From assembly GCA_947628615.1 (NCBI GenBank), contig CANRAO010000001.1, forward strand, positions 217,920-281,919: a DNA stretch of 64,000 nt, written 5' to 3'. Source of the stretch: an uncultured Clostridia bacterium (GTDB lineage: Bacteria > Bacillota > Clostridia > Oscillospirales > Ruminococcaceae). This document shows positions 48,074 to 57,181 of the stretch, piece by piece. Position numbers and translations under genes: made by a program. Position 1 is the stretch's first letter, and each line of letters begins with the position of its first letter. Below the pieces are notes generated by a model that was not told where the DNA came from, ran no database searches, and was given only the letters and a program-made list of their open reading frames with translations.

Positions 48074-48943
48074 ATGAGCTTTGATAATGGTTATAACAAT
48101 AAGAAAAGTTTTGAAAAAAAGCGTCAAAATAAAGGGTACGGAGCTCAAAACAGTAAACGTTCTTCTGGTTCTAAGAAAACTGCGGACAGTTATCACAGCG
48201 ATGAGGATAAAGAGGATAAAAGTATTATATTGGGACGAAATCCTGTAATTGAAAGTCTTAAAGCAGGTAAGTTGATAGACTCTATTTATATAAACAAAGA
48301 AGCCGGCGGTTCAATTTCTGTTATTTGCAGAATGGCTAGAGAACAGGGAATTGTTATAAAACAGGTCAACGAGCAAAAGCTGAATAAAATGGCAAACGGT
48401 GCGTCACATCAAGGCGTTATAGCGATGACCGCCTGTGCGGAATATGTTGAAATACAGGATATACTTGATATTGCTAAGAAAAAGAACGAGCCTCCTTTTA
48501 TCATAATTTGTGACGAGATAGAGGATCCTCACAATTTGGGCGCTATTATAAGAACCGCTGAGGCAAGCGGAGCTCATGGTGTGATAATACCTAAGAGAAG
48601 AAGTGCGTCTTTAAATCATACTGTTTTTAAAACGTCTGCCGGTGCGGCGGCTTGGGTACCTGTTGCAAGGGTGTCAAATCTCAGCCAGGCAGTTGATACT
48701 CTGAAGGAAAACGGTGTATGGATTTACGGCGCAGATTCAAGCGGCGAGGATTATAATAGCGTATCATTCGACGGAACTGTCGGCCTCGTTATAGGCTCTG
48801 AGGGCTTTGGAATGAGCAGACTTATGAAAGAAAAGTGTGATTTTTTGCTGCGGCTTCCTATGGTTGGGAAAATCACATCTCTGAATGCTTCGGTTGCAGG
48901 GGGCATATTTATGTATGAAGTTTTGAAGTCAAGAATGAATTGA
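48074..48943 (+). CDS. rlmB: 23S rRNA (guanosine-2'-O-)-methyltransferase RlmB/TrmH family
   Basis: A 289-residue SPOUT methyltransferase. A basic, disordered N-terminal extension (about 1-55) precedes the SpoU substrate-binding domain (GRNPVIESLKAGKLID, HQGVIAM) and the knotted methyltransferase domain (DEIEDPHNLGAIIRTAEASG, GSEGFGMSRL, LRLPMVGKITSLNASVA). The closest role is 2'-O-methylation of 23S rRNA; tRNA targets are possible in this family. GGGAGTTATTATTTT precedes the ATG. In many Firmicutes it lies by cysS and mrnC, which are absent here. Confidence 0.93.
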   Translation: MSFDNGYNNKKSFEKKRQNKGYGAQNSKRSSGSKKTADSYHSDEDKEDKSIILGRNPVIESLKAGKLIDSIYINKEAGGSISVICRMAREQGIVIKQVNEQKLNKMANGASHQGVIAMTACAEYVEIQDILDIAKKKNEPPFIIICDEIEDPHNLGAIIRTAEASGAHGVIIPKRRSASLNHTVFKTSAGAAAWVPVARVSNLSQAVDTLKENGVWIYGADSSGEDYNSVSFDGTVGLVIGSEGFGMSRLMKEKCDFLLRLPMVGKITSLNASVAGGIFMYEVLKSRMN

Positions 48944-49112
48944 CGTAAAATTTAGTCGGAGTGCAGTTTTAATTATTGGATTTAATATAGATTATCGGTA
49001 ATAGAAAAAGTTAAGATTTTTATTTATGTTTTTTCAGGTGAGAAAATCTTGCCTGTAAATATAGAAATATGAACAAAAAAGGAAACAGCAAATTGTAAAG
49101 GAAGTGTAGGAA

Positions 49113-51773
49113 TTGGCAGATAATTTTGATCTTGACGACATTATAGACGAATATTCTGACAAGGCTAAAAGTGTAACTCCTCTGTCTGATGCTGATGTCG
49201 ACGCACTTATCGGCGCAGATGTAAAGGACGAGGATAAGACTTACAAGACTGAAAGACAATCTATTATTGACGATTCAATTTTTGATGAAGTAATTGACGA
49301 CGGAATAACTAGGGATACAATCAAAACAGAGGTTAAAAGCGAGAATTCAAACGGCGCAATAGATGATATGGATGTAGATTCTCTGGTTGATGAAGCTGTA
49401 TCTAATGTTGAGGATACGCCGATTTTACAAGATGAAGAACCTACGCTTGTTAAAGAAGATAAATTTAATAATATAGACGACTTTACACTTCCTGATATTG
49501 AAGTCGATGATGCTGAATCTGAGACGGACGATGCAAAGAAACACAAAAAAGGTCTGGCACAAAAGATAAGCCGGAAGATTGAAGCTGAAAGAGAAAAAAT
49601 CGAAGCTGAAAAGGCAGAGGAAGAAGAAGCTGAAAGAGAAGGTCTTGAAGCGGGTATGGGCAGCAGATTCAGGCTGAGAAAGACTTCTGGAAATACCGCT
49701 ATTATTGAAGGGCTTTTGAAATTAAAGAGAGAAAGAGGAACTGTAAGCAGGGAAGCAAATGTTTCACCTGTTAAGCGGTTGAGAATCAAAGACGTTGATT
49801 TGGGATTGGAAGGAAAAATTATTCCAAGAACAGAGCAATTAGAAAAAATCAATATCAGCCTTGAAGACGATATAGTTTTTCCTGAGGGCGCTACTGATAC
49901 TATGAAGCTTCGAATACTTGCGGAAAGAAGAAAAGACAAAGTTGACAACTTTGTTTTAGAAAATTCAGATGAAGGTAAAGATGAAGTATCTGACGTTAAA
50001 GACAGCGAAGCCAAAAAGCACGTTAAGGATTTTACCGACTACAACGAAGCTCCAAAGGTTCTCGATGATATATTACAGCTAAAGAGCAATCTTGTGATAA
50101 GACTTTGTATACTGGTAATTACATCGTTTTTCAGTCTATACATAGCGTTTGCAAACGACTTAGGCTGGCCTATTATTGAAGCCTTTAAGAGAACAAGTGC
50201 GAAATCGTTTATTTTTACAAACATAGCATTAGGTCTTGTTTCGGCGTTTGTTTCGTATACAGTTCTGATTTCGGGATTGAAAAAGCTGTTCAAGCGAAAT
50301 GCTGATTGCGACAGCGTTGCTGCGCTAGGTATAAGCTCTTCGCTTATATCGTCGCTGCTTTTGTTTATAAATCCAGGAATTATGCAGACGAAAGCATATC
50401 ATATTTATATGTCTGCCGCTATTTTGGGACTTTTATTCAATACGCTTGGAAAACTCCTTATAGTAAACAGAACTGAAAGAAGTTTTAGATATGTTGCCGG
50501 CGACTATGAAAAGTTTGCGGTTACTAACGTTTTAAATGAGGATGTTGCCGCAAAATTTACTAAGGGCGCTCTGCTCAACGATTTTCCTGAGCTTGCAACA
50601 ATGAGAAAAACTGAGTTTAACAGTAACTTCCTTCAACATTCATATTCAATGGACGTTGCTGATAAATACAGTAAGAAATATGCGCCGATACTTCTTCTTG
50701 TGAGTGTTTTAGTAGGTTTGCTTGCGCTATTTTGCGACAGAAATGCGTCAGGTATGTCTCAGAAAATCTTATCTGCTTTCATAGCTTTTTCGGGAACAAT
50801 TTCGATTGCGGCTTCGTTTGCGCTGATGCTTGTTGTAAACCTGCCGCTTGCCAGAGCTTCAAAAAGGCTTTTGCGTTCATCGGGAGTTATGCTTGGGTAT
50901 TCGGCTGTTCAGGAATTTGCGGATACAAATGCTGTCTTGATCGACGCACGTCAGCTTTTCCCTGAGGGAATGATCAATCTTGTTAATTTAAAAGCAATGT
51001 CTGCTACCCCTATAGAGGAATCTATTTTGATGGCAGCCAGCTTGTCCTGTCAGGCAGGAAGCGTTTTACAGTCGATGTTCTATAATATGCTTAGAGGAAA
51101 GACTGAAATGCTCTATCCGGTTGAAAGTTATATATACGAGGACGGCTTGGGACTTTCAGGCTGGATAGATAATCAAAGAATTCTCTTTGGAACAAGAGAG
51201 CTTATGGAAAACCATTCTATTGAGGGACTTCCTCCGCTGTCAAAAGAAAAGGAATACACAAAAGGTTATATTCCTATTTATCTTTCAGTTTCAGGAATTG
51301 TTTCAACACTGTTTGTTTTAACAGTCAATTCCAGTATAAGCGTAAAGAAATGGCTTCAGGTTCTTGAAAATCAGAAGATCACTACGGTTATTAGATCGGT
51401 AGACGGATTTATTTCGTTAAATCTTATGTCTGAGCTTTTTGACGTTTCACCTGATTCGTTAAAGCTCCTTCCGTTCAGATTCCACAACGAGTATGAAGAA
51501 CAGACAAGTTTCATTCCCAAAGCATCTGCATCAATGCTCTGCTCAGGACACTTCCCGTCATTTGCAATGCTTATTAGCGGTGCAAAGAAACTGCAGTTTA
51601 TCACTAATTTAGGTATGACAGTTCAATTGGCGGCGGCTATGCTTGGACTTCTGGTATCTTTGGTCTTAATGCTTGTAGGGTTATTCAGTTCGCTTTCAGC
51701 AACTGCGGTTGTACTTTATAATCTGATTTTCTCGCTTATTACTATCGGTATTCAGTATTTAAGAAAACTGTAA
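49113..51773 (+). CDS. Large membrane protein resembling a degenerate P-type ATPase
   Basis: An 886-residue protein. The first 300 residues are acidic, hydrophilic and coiled-coil-like (about 135-185). Around eight transmembrane segments follow in three groups (about 330-460, 525-580, 825-886). Between them lies a region ordered like the P/N domains of heavy-metal P-type ATPases: LPLARASKRLL, then AVLIDARQLFPEG where VFDKTGTLTEG is expected (D611 kept, KTGT lost), then ESILMAASLSC, GLGLSGWIDNQRILFGTREL and a C-terminal helix pair. The TGE and GDGxND motifs are absent, so transport by phosphorylation is unlikely. Start TTG at 49113, after GGAAGTGTAGGAA. Function unknown. Confidence 0.75.
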   Translation: MADNFDLDDIIDEYSDKAKSVTPLSDADVDALIGADVKDEDKTYKTERQSIIDDSIFDEVIDDGITRDTIKTEVKSENSNGAIDDMDVDSLVDEAVSNVEDTPILQDEEPTLVKEDKFNNIDDFTLPDIEVDDAESETDDAKKHKKGLAQKISRKIEAEREKIEAEKAEEEEAEREGLEAGMGSRFRLRKTSGNTAIIEGLLKLKRERGTVSREANVSPVKRLRIKDVDLGLEGKIIPRTEQLEKINISLEDDIVFPEGATDTMKLRILAERRKDKVDNFVLENSDEGKDEVSDVKDSEAKKHVKDFTDYNEAPKVLDDILQLKSNLVIRLCILVITSFFSLYIAFANDLGWPIIEAFKRTSAKSFIFTNIALGLVSAFVSYTVLISGLKKLFKRNADCDSVAALGISSSLISSLLLFINPGIMQTKAYHIYMSAAILGLLFNTLGKLLIVNRTERSFRYVAGDYEKFAVTNVLNEDVAAKFTKGALLNDFPELATMRKTEFNSNFLQHSYSMDVADKYSKKYAPILLLVSVLVGLLALFCDRNASGMSQKILSAFIAFSGTISIAASFALMLVVNLPLARASKRLLRSSGVMLGYSAVQEFADTNAVLIDARQLFPEGMINLVNLKAMSATPIEESILMAASLSCQAGSVLQSMFYNMLRGKTEMLYPVESYIYEDGLGLSGWIDNQRILFGTRELMENHSIEGLPPLSKEKEYTKGYIPIYLSVSGIVSTLFVLTVNSSISVKKWLQVLENQKITTVIRSVDGFISLNLMSELFDVSPDSLKLLPFRFHNEYEEQTSFIPKASASMLCSGHFPSFAMLISGAKKLQFITNLGMTVQLAAAMLGLLVSLVLMLVGLFSSLSATAVVLYNLIFSLITIGIQYLRKL

Positions 51774-51787
51774 GTATAAATATGAAT

Positions 51788-51815
51788 AACTGCCGGCTTT
51801 AAGCCGGCAGTTTTG
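51788..51815 (+). terminator. Terminator of the P-type-ATPase-like gene
   Basis: A perfect 12-bp stem AACTGCCGGCTT/AAGCCGGCAGTT with a single-base centre, followed by TTTTG. Confidence 0.85.
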
Positions 51816-51844
51816 TTATGTTTAGTATAATATAAACTTATAAA

Positions 51845-52108
51845 TTAAACCCTCCTGACATATCAGGAGGGTTTAATCGACTAAAAGTTTTCGGTCAAGC
51901 CTTTTTCAAAAGGCTTGCGGGTCAAGGGCGGAGCCCTGTCGCTGACGAGACGTCAGCGAAATGCTTTACGGAGTGCGTTCCGCACAGGGGTGAATTTAAA
52001 AATAGTCCAGTGGACTATTTTTAAAGAGGGGCATGCCCTGCAAGAGAGGGCTGCCCCTAAAAACAGACTTTATATACACCAGAAACCTCCTGACATATCA
52101 GGAGGTTT
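51845..52108. repeat. Palindrome-rich repeat block bounded by two copies of one hairpin
   Basis: The hairpin CCTCCTGA-CATA-TCAGGAGG occurs at 51845-51876 (14-bp stem) and at 52083-52108 (11-bp stem). Between them are AAGCC/GGCTT (near 51900-51919), TCGCTGACG/CGTCAGCGA (near 51940-51960), a 31-bp palindrome (51995-52025: 15-bp arms around one G) and GGGGC/GCCCC elements. The inner part is more G+C-rich than its surroundings. The last hairpin also ends the SGNH gene on the minus strand. Confidence 0.75.
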
Positions 52109-52119
52109 TATCATAACAT

Positions 52120-53328
52120 TTAATCAATGAAATCTTTGTATTCTTTTACAAAAGCCTCAGATACGATTTTACCTGCTTCTCCGTTGGGATGACCGCCGTA
52201 AATAGCCTTAGCAGGTTCGTCCTCACTGCTTAAATATGAAGCAAAGTCGAAATATTTTGCATTGTATTCCTTACAAGTTTTCTTTAACAACTCGTTGTAT
52301 TCAAGTCTGACTTTTTCATGCGCTTCATCATAATCTTCAGGCGGAGCGTTGAATACTATTATCTTGCAGCCTGCGTCTCTCAGAACGTTCAGCACAGACC
52401 TTAAGTATCCGTCTATCTCCTCTGCGGTATTTCCTTCTTCAGCCTGATATTCTCCTGAAATTATGTCGTTTGTACCGAACGCTACGATAACAGTTTCGGC
52501 TGTCTTTGCACGTTCGAGCCAGTTGCCGTTAAGAGCGGCGTCACTTGTTCTTGACCAGCCCAGACCGCAGTTGTAGAAACCGTAATCATCACCGAGCAGC
52601 TTTGAAATTCCGGCAGACCAAAATTCGTATTTCATAAATTCTGTCTGACAGCCCTGTGTGATCGAATCGCCGATAGCGGCAATATTGTGTTTAACTTTCC
52701 TCTTTGCTCCTATCATTTGAGGCAGAGGAATATTGTCGCAGTATGAGAAGTTACCGTCATTATATAAATCTGCTGTCGCCGAAGTTAGGTTAGACATATT
52801 TGTACATGGAATGTTCGTTCCAGTCAATGTCCACTCCCAGACGAGATAATGACCCTCGTCCACATTGAACTGAACACTGTCGCTCCAGAAAACTTCATCT
52901 GAGACAACGCTCTTGGTCTTTTGCCCGCCAAATGTGACTTCGGTTTTGTTCTTTATTTCATCTTCAGGACTGCTTCCGCCGTCTGCAATCGATGCACTTT
53001 CAATCGTGTAGCTTCCTCCCGACTTGCCTGCGTAAGCTTTGTCCCCTTTGTCATAGGTGGAATCAACTGTGTTGGAAAAGTAAAAGCAGTATTCTAAGTT
53101 CCCGTATTCCTCAACAGGAAAATATGCACGGTAGGTTGCTTTTTCAACCTCATCTACCATAGAATTGTTTCCCGTTGCAACAACAGTGTTTGATATGTAT
53201 TTATCAAAATTGCTGTCTTTGTTTTTAACCTTTGCCGGTGCGCTTGAAGAACTGTCTGAATTGCTATTGCACGCACAAAGTGAAATTACCATTACGGCTG
53301 CAATAATTGCAGAAATTAATCTTCTCAT
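52120..53328 (-). CDS. Secreted SGNH/GDSL-family esterase lipoprotein
   Basis: A 402-residue exported protein. The N-terminal signal ends in a lipobox-like LCAC, followed by a Ser-rich spacer. A beta-sandwich-like domain (about 40-205) precedes an SGNH hydrolase domain (about 208-400): catalytic Ser in AIGDSITQG, block II Gly in CGLGWSRTSD, Asn in VAFGTNDI and catalytic His in YGGHPNGEAG. The two-domain layout resembles CE2-type acetyl esterases that deacetylate plant polysaccharides; that is inference. The start MRRLISA is taken because AGGAAATTCACA precedes it. Divergent from the exported gene at 53651. Confidence 0.88.
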   Translation of the reverse strand: MRRLISAIIAAVMVISLCACNSNSDSSSSAPAKVKNKDSNFDKYISNTVVATGNNSMVDEVEKATYRAYFPVEEYGNLEYCFYFSNTVDSTYDKGDKAYAGKSGGSYTIESASIADGGSSPEDEIKNKTEVTFGGQKTKSVVSDEVFWSDSVQFNVDEGHYLVWEWTLTGTNIPCTNMSNLTSATADLYNDGNFSYCDNIPLPQMIGAKRKVKHNIAAIGDSITQGCQTEFMKYEFWSAGISKLLGDDYGFYNCGLGWSRTSDAALNGNWLERAKTAETVIVAFGTNDIISGEYQAEEGNTAEEIDGYLRSVLNVLRDAGCKIIVFNAPPEDYDEAHEKVRLEYNELLKKTCKEYNAKYFDFASYLSSEDEPAKAIYGGHPNGEAGKIVSEAFVKEYKDFID

Positions 53329-53562
53329 TGTGAATTTCCTTTCTGTAAATTTAATGTGAGAAATTATATTCTCAAGCAAATATAGTATATCATATGACAT
53401 TTTATTAGTCAAACTGCTGTAAAAGAAGCTATGTTGTTGCTTGACCTTGATTTTTATTTGTGCTAAACTATTTTCAAATATGATACTGGATTACTCTTAT
53501 TATAACTATAATTGCTTATTTTCAGGTGAAAAGGTATAAAGTTACTTTATTTAGTCAAGCTA

Positions 53563-53591
53563 TTGAAATAGGAAAGAATTTGTGATAAAAT
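53563..53591 (+). promoter_or_regulatory. Extended -10 promoter of the exported protein gene at 53651
   Basis: TTGAAA (53563-53568), 17 bp, TGaTAAAAT (-10 at 53586-53591). The string TTTGTGATAAAATATA also occurs at the promoter at 54851-54879. Confidence 0.7.
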
Positions 53592-53650
53592 ATACTTTAT
53601 AATTACAGTTTGGTAGATTGTATCCAGACTGTTCGGAGGATTTTATTGGT

Positions 53651-54412
53651 ATGAAATTAAAAAGGACATTATTTGCCGTAATGAGCGCTTTAATTTTAAC
53701 GATATGTTTAATCAGTCCGACGTTATCGGGATTTGCAGACGATACAGAATTGACCTATAAAATTGGGAAAGAGGTTACGGCTGAAAACGATTCTGACACA
53801 TACTTTTTTGATGAGAGCTTTGGATCAGAAATTGCGGTAAATGCTATGAAGCTGATTGCAAGCGTAACAATTTCGGATTTTAATTCAAACGGCGGATTCG
53901 GTTTAAAATTTATTATAAATAATAATCCTAACAGCGATGATTTTTATTTTCTCACAATGAGTACTAACGCATGGGCGTATACGGAAACTAAGGATCCTAT
54001 CGAGGTTAAATCAAAGGGAACTTATACTCTGGAGTTTGATTTGTCAAAGCTGGGACAGATTGCAAGTATACAGGGGGATCTATGGCAGGGAACAATGGTT
54101 CTTAACGGATTACAGCTTTTGGACAAGGATAATAAAGAGCTAGCTTCATACGGAAGCATAATAGAGCCTACAGTAGGTTATTTTAAAGCTGGCGAGGGTA
54201 AGATCGAAAATACTACCACCGTTCAAACTACTACGACTCAAGTTACTTCCACTACAACAAATGCTCAAAACCAGACAGTGTCTATAGCGACAACGGTATT
54301 AGATAATAACGGTGGGAATAATTTCAGTTTCTGGTGGATAGCTATTCCAGCATTGGGTATCGGAGTTATTTTGATTGTGCTTGCAATTGTATTTACAAAA
54401 AAAATGAAGTAG
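53651..54412 (+). CDS. Exported single-pass surface protein, unknown
   Basis: A 253-residue protein. Signal peptide about 1-29 (ending GFADD). A beta-rich extracytoplasmic domain (about 30-185) follows; the pattern of hydrophobic strands and the phrase TMVLNGLQLLDKD suggest a carbohydrate-binding-like sandwich, not assignable. A Thr-rich stalk (about 190-220) precedes a C-terminal transmembrane helix (about 228-250) and short basic tail. The start at 53651 follows CGGAGG by about ten bases. The small gene downstream (54465) begins after 52 bp and is probably co-transcribed. Confidence 0.72.
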   Translation: MKLKRTLFAVMSALILTICLISPTLSGFADDTELTYKIGKEVTAENDSDTYFFDESFGSEIAVNAMKLIASVTISDFNSNGGFGLKFIINNNPNSDDFYFLTMSTNAWAYTETKDPIEVKSKGTYTLEFDLSKLGQIASIQGDLWQGTMVLNGLQLLDKDNKELASYGSIIEPTVGYFKAGEGKIENTTTVQTTTTQVTSTTTNAQNQTVSIATTVLDNNGGNNFSFWWIAIPALGIGVILIVLAIVFTKKMK

Positions 54413-54464
54413 AAAATTCAGATAGAAAAGCATTTTAAAGATTATCATAAGATAAGGTGATTTT

Positions 54465-54752
54465 ATGAAAAGAATTTTATTAACAGTGCTTGCATCGGTT
54501 ATTTTGTTATCGACTGGCGTTTTTGGTATTAATGCTTTTGCACAAAATAACAAAAAGTCGTCTGTTTCGCAGAGCATGACATCGCAGAGTACTTATACTA
54601 CCGCTGAACGCACAGATGACGATCCGTTTGCTGAAAGCAAACCGACTATTGAAAAAGAAACGCCTACTTTTTATTATATTTTAGTCGGAGTGGCTGGAGT
54701 AATAATTGTTTTTGCTGTTGTCGGTCTAATAACTTCCAAAAACAAAAAGTAA
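54465..54752 (+). CDS. Small exported membrane protein, unknown
   Basis: A 95-residue protein with an N-terminal signal peptide (about 1-25, ending NAFAQ), a short polar Ser/Thr/Asp region (about 26-65) and a C-terminal transmembrane helix (about 68-88) with a basic tail. It looks like a reduced version of its upstream neighbour: signal, Thr-rich stalk and anchor without the globular domain. AAGGTGATTTT precedes the ATG. Function unknown. Confidence 0.65.
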   Translation: MKRILLTVLASVILLSTGVFGINAFAQNNKKSSVSQSMTSQSTYTTAERTDDDPFAESKPTIEKETPTFYYILVGVAGVIIVFAVVGLITSKNKK

Positions 54753-54850
54753 GAAAATATAGCTTGTAATTATGCTGGTCTGTTCAAAATATATCTTGTT
54801 TTTTGTGCAGTATTACTATAAATTGTTGTGTTTTTTTGTTTAAGTAAGTA

Positions 54851-54879
54851 TTGCATAAGTGAAAATTTTGTGATAAAAT
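54851..54879 (+). promoter_or_regulatory. Extended -10 promoter of the wall-protein gene at 54994
   Basis: TTGCAT (54851-54856), 17 bp, TGaTAAAAT (-10 at 54874-54879). About 115 bases of leader follow. Confidence 0.65.
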
Positions 54880-54993
54880 ATATTGTGTAGAGTTACACAT
54901 AGGGCTAATTATGCCAAATTTGCTTTTAATTTTTTGTGTGATTTGATTAAGAAGATTTGCGTGAATAACTTTCACGGAGAAAGGAAGATTTTT

Positions 54994-57126
54994 ATGAAAT
55001 TTAAAAGATTGATTTCAGGTGCAGCGGCTGCGGCAATTGTTATATCATCGTTTAGCTTCTCCGCTTCTGCTAACCCGAACGCAAAGCCGGGAGAAATTGG
55101 CTTTGAAACAGGTCAGAGCAGAATGGATTCAGATGATTTTGACTTTATGCAGCAGCCTTATTCACTGACATCAGGCGATTATTACATGGGCTTAAGTGTT
55201 CAGACAGGAGCATTTACCCATCGTAACGCTATCGGTGATACCGGAGGCGACAATGGTCAAAGAATAATGAATAAAAACAAGCAATTTATTGATGGTATAA
55301 ATAAGTTGTGCGAATGGGCTCATTTATACAGCGGCGGATACGCTTTGATTGATAGGGATGCAAACGGTGTAGCTTTATCTTCTAGCCATGCTGCATACGG
55401 ACCTACAGGACTGTATTATGGTGAAAACGAAGGAGAAAGCGGAATTAAAGAATATGCTCAGCTTCACGATGTTAAGATAGGAGACAGCGGTACATATACA
55501 GTAGGTATTCAGGGCTATAACTTTAAGGTGGATTCTGCTACTAACTATGATGGTGATTACGGAAATGGTATAAGCATACTTTATATTACGTCTAACATTG
55601 GAAAAGAAGCAGGCGTTACAATCAGTAATCCTGTTTTGAAGCTTTATAATACAAAGGAAGAGTATGAAAAGAAAACTCCTTATAAAACAATTTCAACAGA
55701 TTATTGGGTAACCGGATTTACTAAGGAAACAGGATATGCTTCATATACATTTACAAATATCTGGAGAAGGAACGGAGAAAAAGCTGATGAGACCGGCGAA
55801 ATAATCAATATTGACAAGAAGTATACGAATAATGATAACTGTCTTGATGCATTCCAAATCTCAGGATATACAGGAAATGCAAGCAGTCAATTCACTAAGA
55901 CAAAATTTGAGGGCTGTCAGTTCTTACCTGAATATGGAATGGAGATAACATTCAATGTTAATGTGCCTGACAATTCAGCTGAAAAGGTTGTTTCAAAGCC
56001 GTTAGAAAATGTGCTTGCAGAGGTATCAAAGATTATTAACGATGAAGGCAGTATTGCAGCTGTTCAGGCAAAGAATCCATCAATGACAATTGACCAGATC
56101 AAAGAAAAGCTAGTTACTGCATACAACACAGCTAAGGGTGTATATGATAAATACGGAAACTTCAAGTCACTTTCTAAATCATTGATTACAGAAGCTCAGG
56201 CTGCACTTGATAAAGCAGTTAGCGACCTCAAGGCTATATGTTCCCAGTTTGGAATTCTCATCTGGGGTGAGCTTAACGGATACATTGAGACAGCCGAGGG
56301 ACTTGACTTTACAAAGTATACAGAAAAGAGCTGGAAGGCTCTCGAAAAAGCAATCAAAGAGGCAAAGAATTTAGTTGAAAGAAATGCAAATGGCGAGAAT
56401 ATTACGCAGGCACAGATAGACGCTGCTACAGCAAAACTAAAAGCTGCTATTGATAATTTGAAAGAAGTTTCCGGCAAGGCTAAAAATTCGGCAGGCTACG
56501 GATACCTTCAGTTTAAGGATAAATCAGGAAAGTATCAATGGTATAATGACGGAAAGAACTACAGAAACGTAACTGCTAAAACAGTTAAGGTTGTTACATC
56601 TGATAAGGGTAACGGCAAGACATATACAGTTAAGGCAAAGTGCGACGGTAAAGCAAAAGGCTTAGCTGATTGCGATCTTGAAATTCAGGGCTTGCTTAAA
56701 AAGCATGAAAATGCAACTGTTACAGTAAACGAGGTTAAACTCGACGGCAAAAAGCAGAAACTCACAGGTGTTCCGTACAATCTGGCAGTTGACGAGACTA
56801 ATATAAATGTACCTCTATATGATTCAGAGGTAACTTCAATCCCTGAAGGTGCATATACAAGTACTGACGGCAAATGTGCTAAGGATGCATCGCCTCAGGC
56901 TCTTTCAAAGGGTGCTAAAGACGACTATGCTGCTATCGGTAAAGAGTGGAAAGAGATCACAGTTAAGTTTACAGTTAACTGGGGCGACACAGCAACAACT
57001 GAAAGCGCTTCAAATGGTGAAAATAATTCTGAAAACCCTGATACAGCAGGCGGCGCAGCAATTGCAGCATCATTGATGGTTGTTATTGGTGCAGGATATG
57101 TTGTATCAAGAAAGAGAAAAAGATAA
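54994..57126 (+). CDS. Large cell-surface protein with FIVAR-like helices and sorting-signal-like C-terminus
   Basis: A 710-residue exported protein. Signal peptide about 1-27 (ending SASAN). A beta-rich N-terminal domain (about 30-330) is followed by two FIVAR-like helical repeats (about 340-410 and 425-485; for example WKALEKAIKEAKNLVE and ATAKLKAAIDNLKEV), then another beta-rich region (about 490-670). The C-terminus has ENPDTAGGAA, a hydrophobic helix and RKRKR, resembling an LPXTG-type sorting signal with NPDTA in place of LPXTG. The start at 54994 (MKFKRLIS) follows GGAGAAAGGAAG. No enzymatic motif seen. The likely role is surface adhesion (inference). Confidence 0.75.
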   Translation: MKFKRLISGAAAAAIVISSFSFSASANPNAKPGEIGFETGQSRMDSDDFDFMQQPYSLTSGDYYMGLSVQTGAFTHRNAIGDTGGDNGQRIMNKNKQFIDGINKLCEWAHLYSGGYALIDRDANGVALSSSHAAYGPTGLYYGENEGESGIKEYAQLHDVKIGDSGTYTVGIQGYNFKVDSATNYDGDYGNGISILYITSNIGKEAGVTISNPVLKLYNTKEEYEKKTPYKTISTDYWVTGFTKETGYASYTFTNIWRRNGEKADETGEIINIDKKYTNNDNCLDAFQISGYTGNASSQFTKTKFEGCQFLPEYGMEITFNVNVPDNSAEKVVSKPLENVLAEVSKIINDEGSIAAVQAKNPSMTIDQIKEKLVTAYNTAKGVYDKYGNFKSLSKSLITEAQAALDKAVSDLKAICSQFGILIWGELNGYIETAEGLDFTKYTEKSWKALEKAIKEAKNLVERNANGENITQAQIDAATAKLKAAIDNLKEVSGKAKNSAGYGYLQFKDKSGKYQWYNDGKNYRNVTAKTVKVVTSDKGNGKTYTVKAKCDGKAKGLADCDLEIQGLLKKHENATVTVNEVKLDGKKQKLTGVPYNLAVDETNINVPLYDSEVTSIPEGAYTSTDGKCAKDASPQALSKGAKDDYAAIGKEWKEITVKFTVNWGDTATTESASNGENNSENPDTAGGAAIAASLMVVIGAGYVVSRKRKR

Positions 57127-57147
57127 TTAGTTTTGAAGGAAAAAATT

Positions 57148-57181
57148 AAGAGTACAAACAATTTGTTTGTACTCTTTTTTT
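57148..57181. terminator. Bidirectional terminator
   Basis: AAGAGTACAAAC/GTTTGTACTCTT around a short loop, followed by TTTTTTT, between convergent genes. Confidence 0.85.

Noticed and set aside
49241..50014. 257-codon frame on the minus strand opposite the P-type-ATPase-like gene
   Set aside because: Ser-rich shadow of the acidic coding strand; no start signal and overlaps a well-supported gene.
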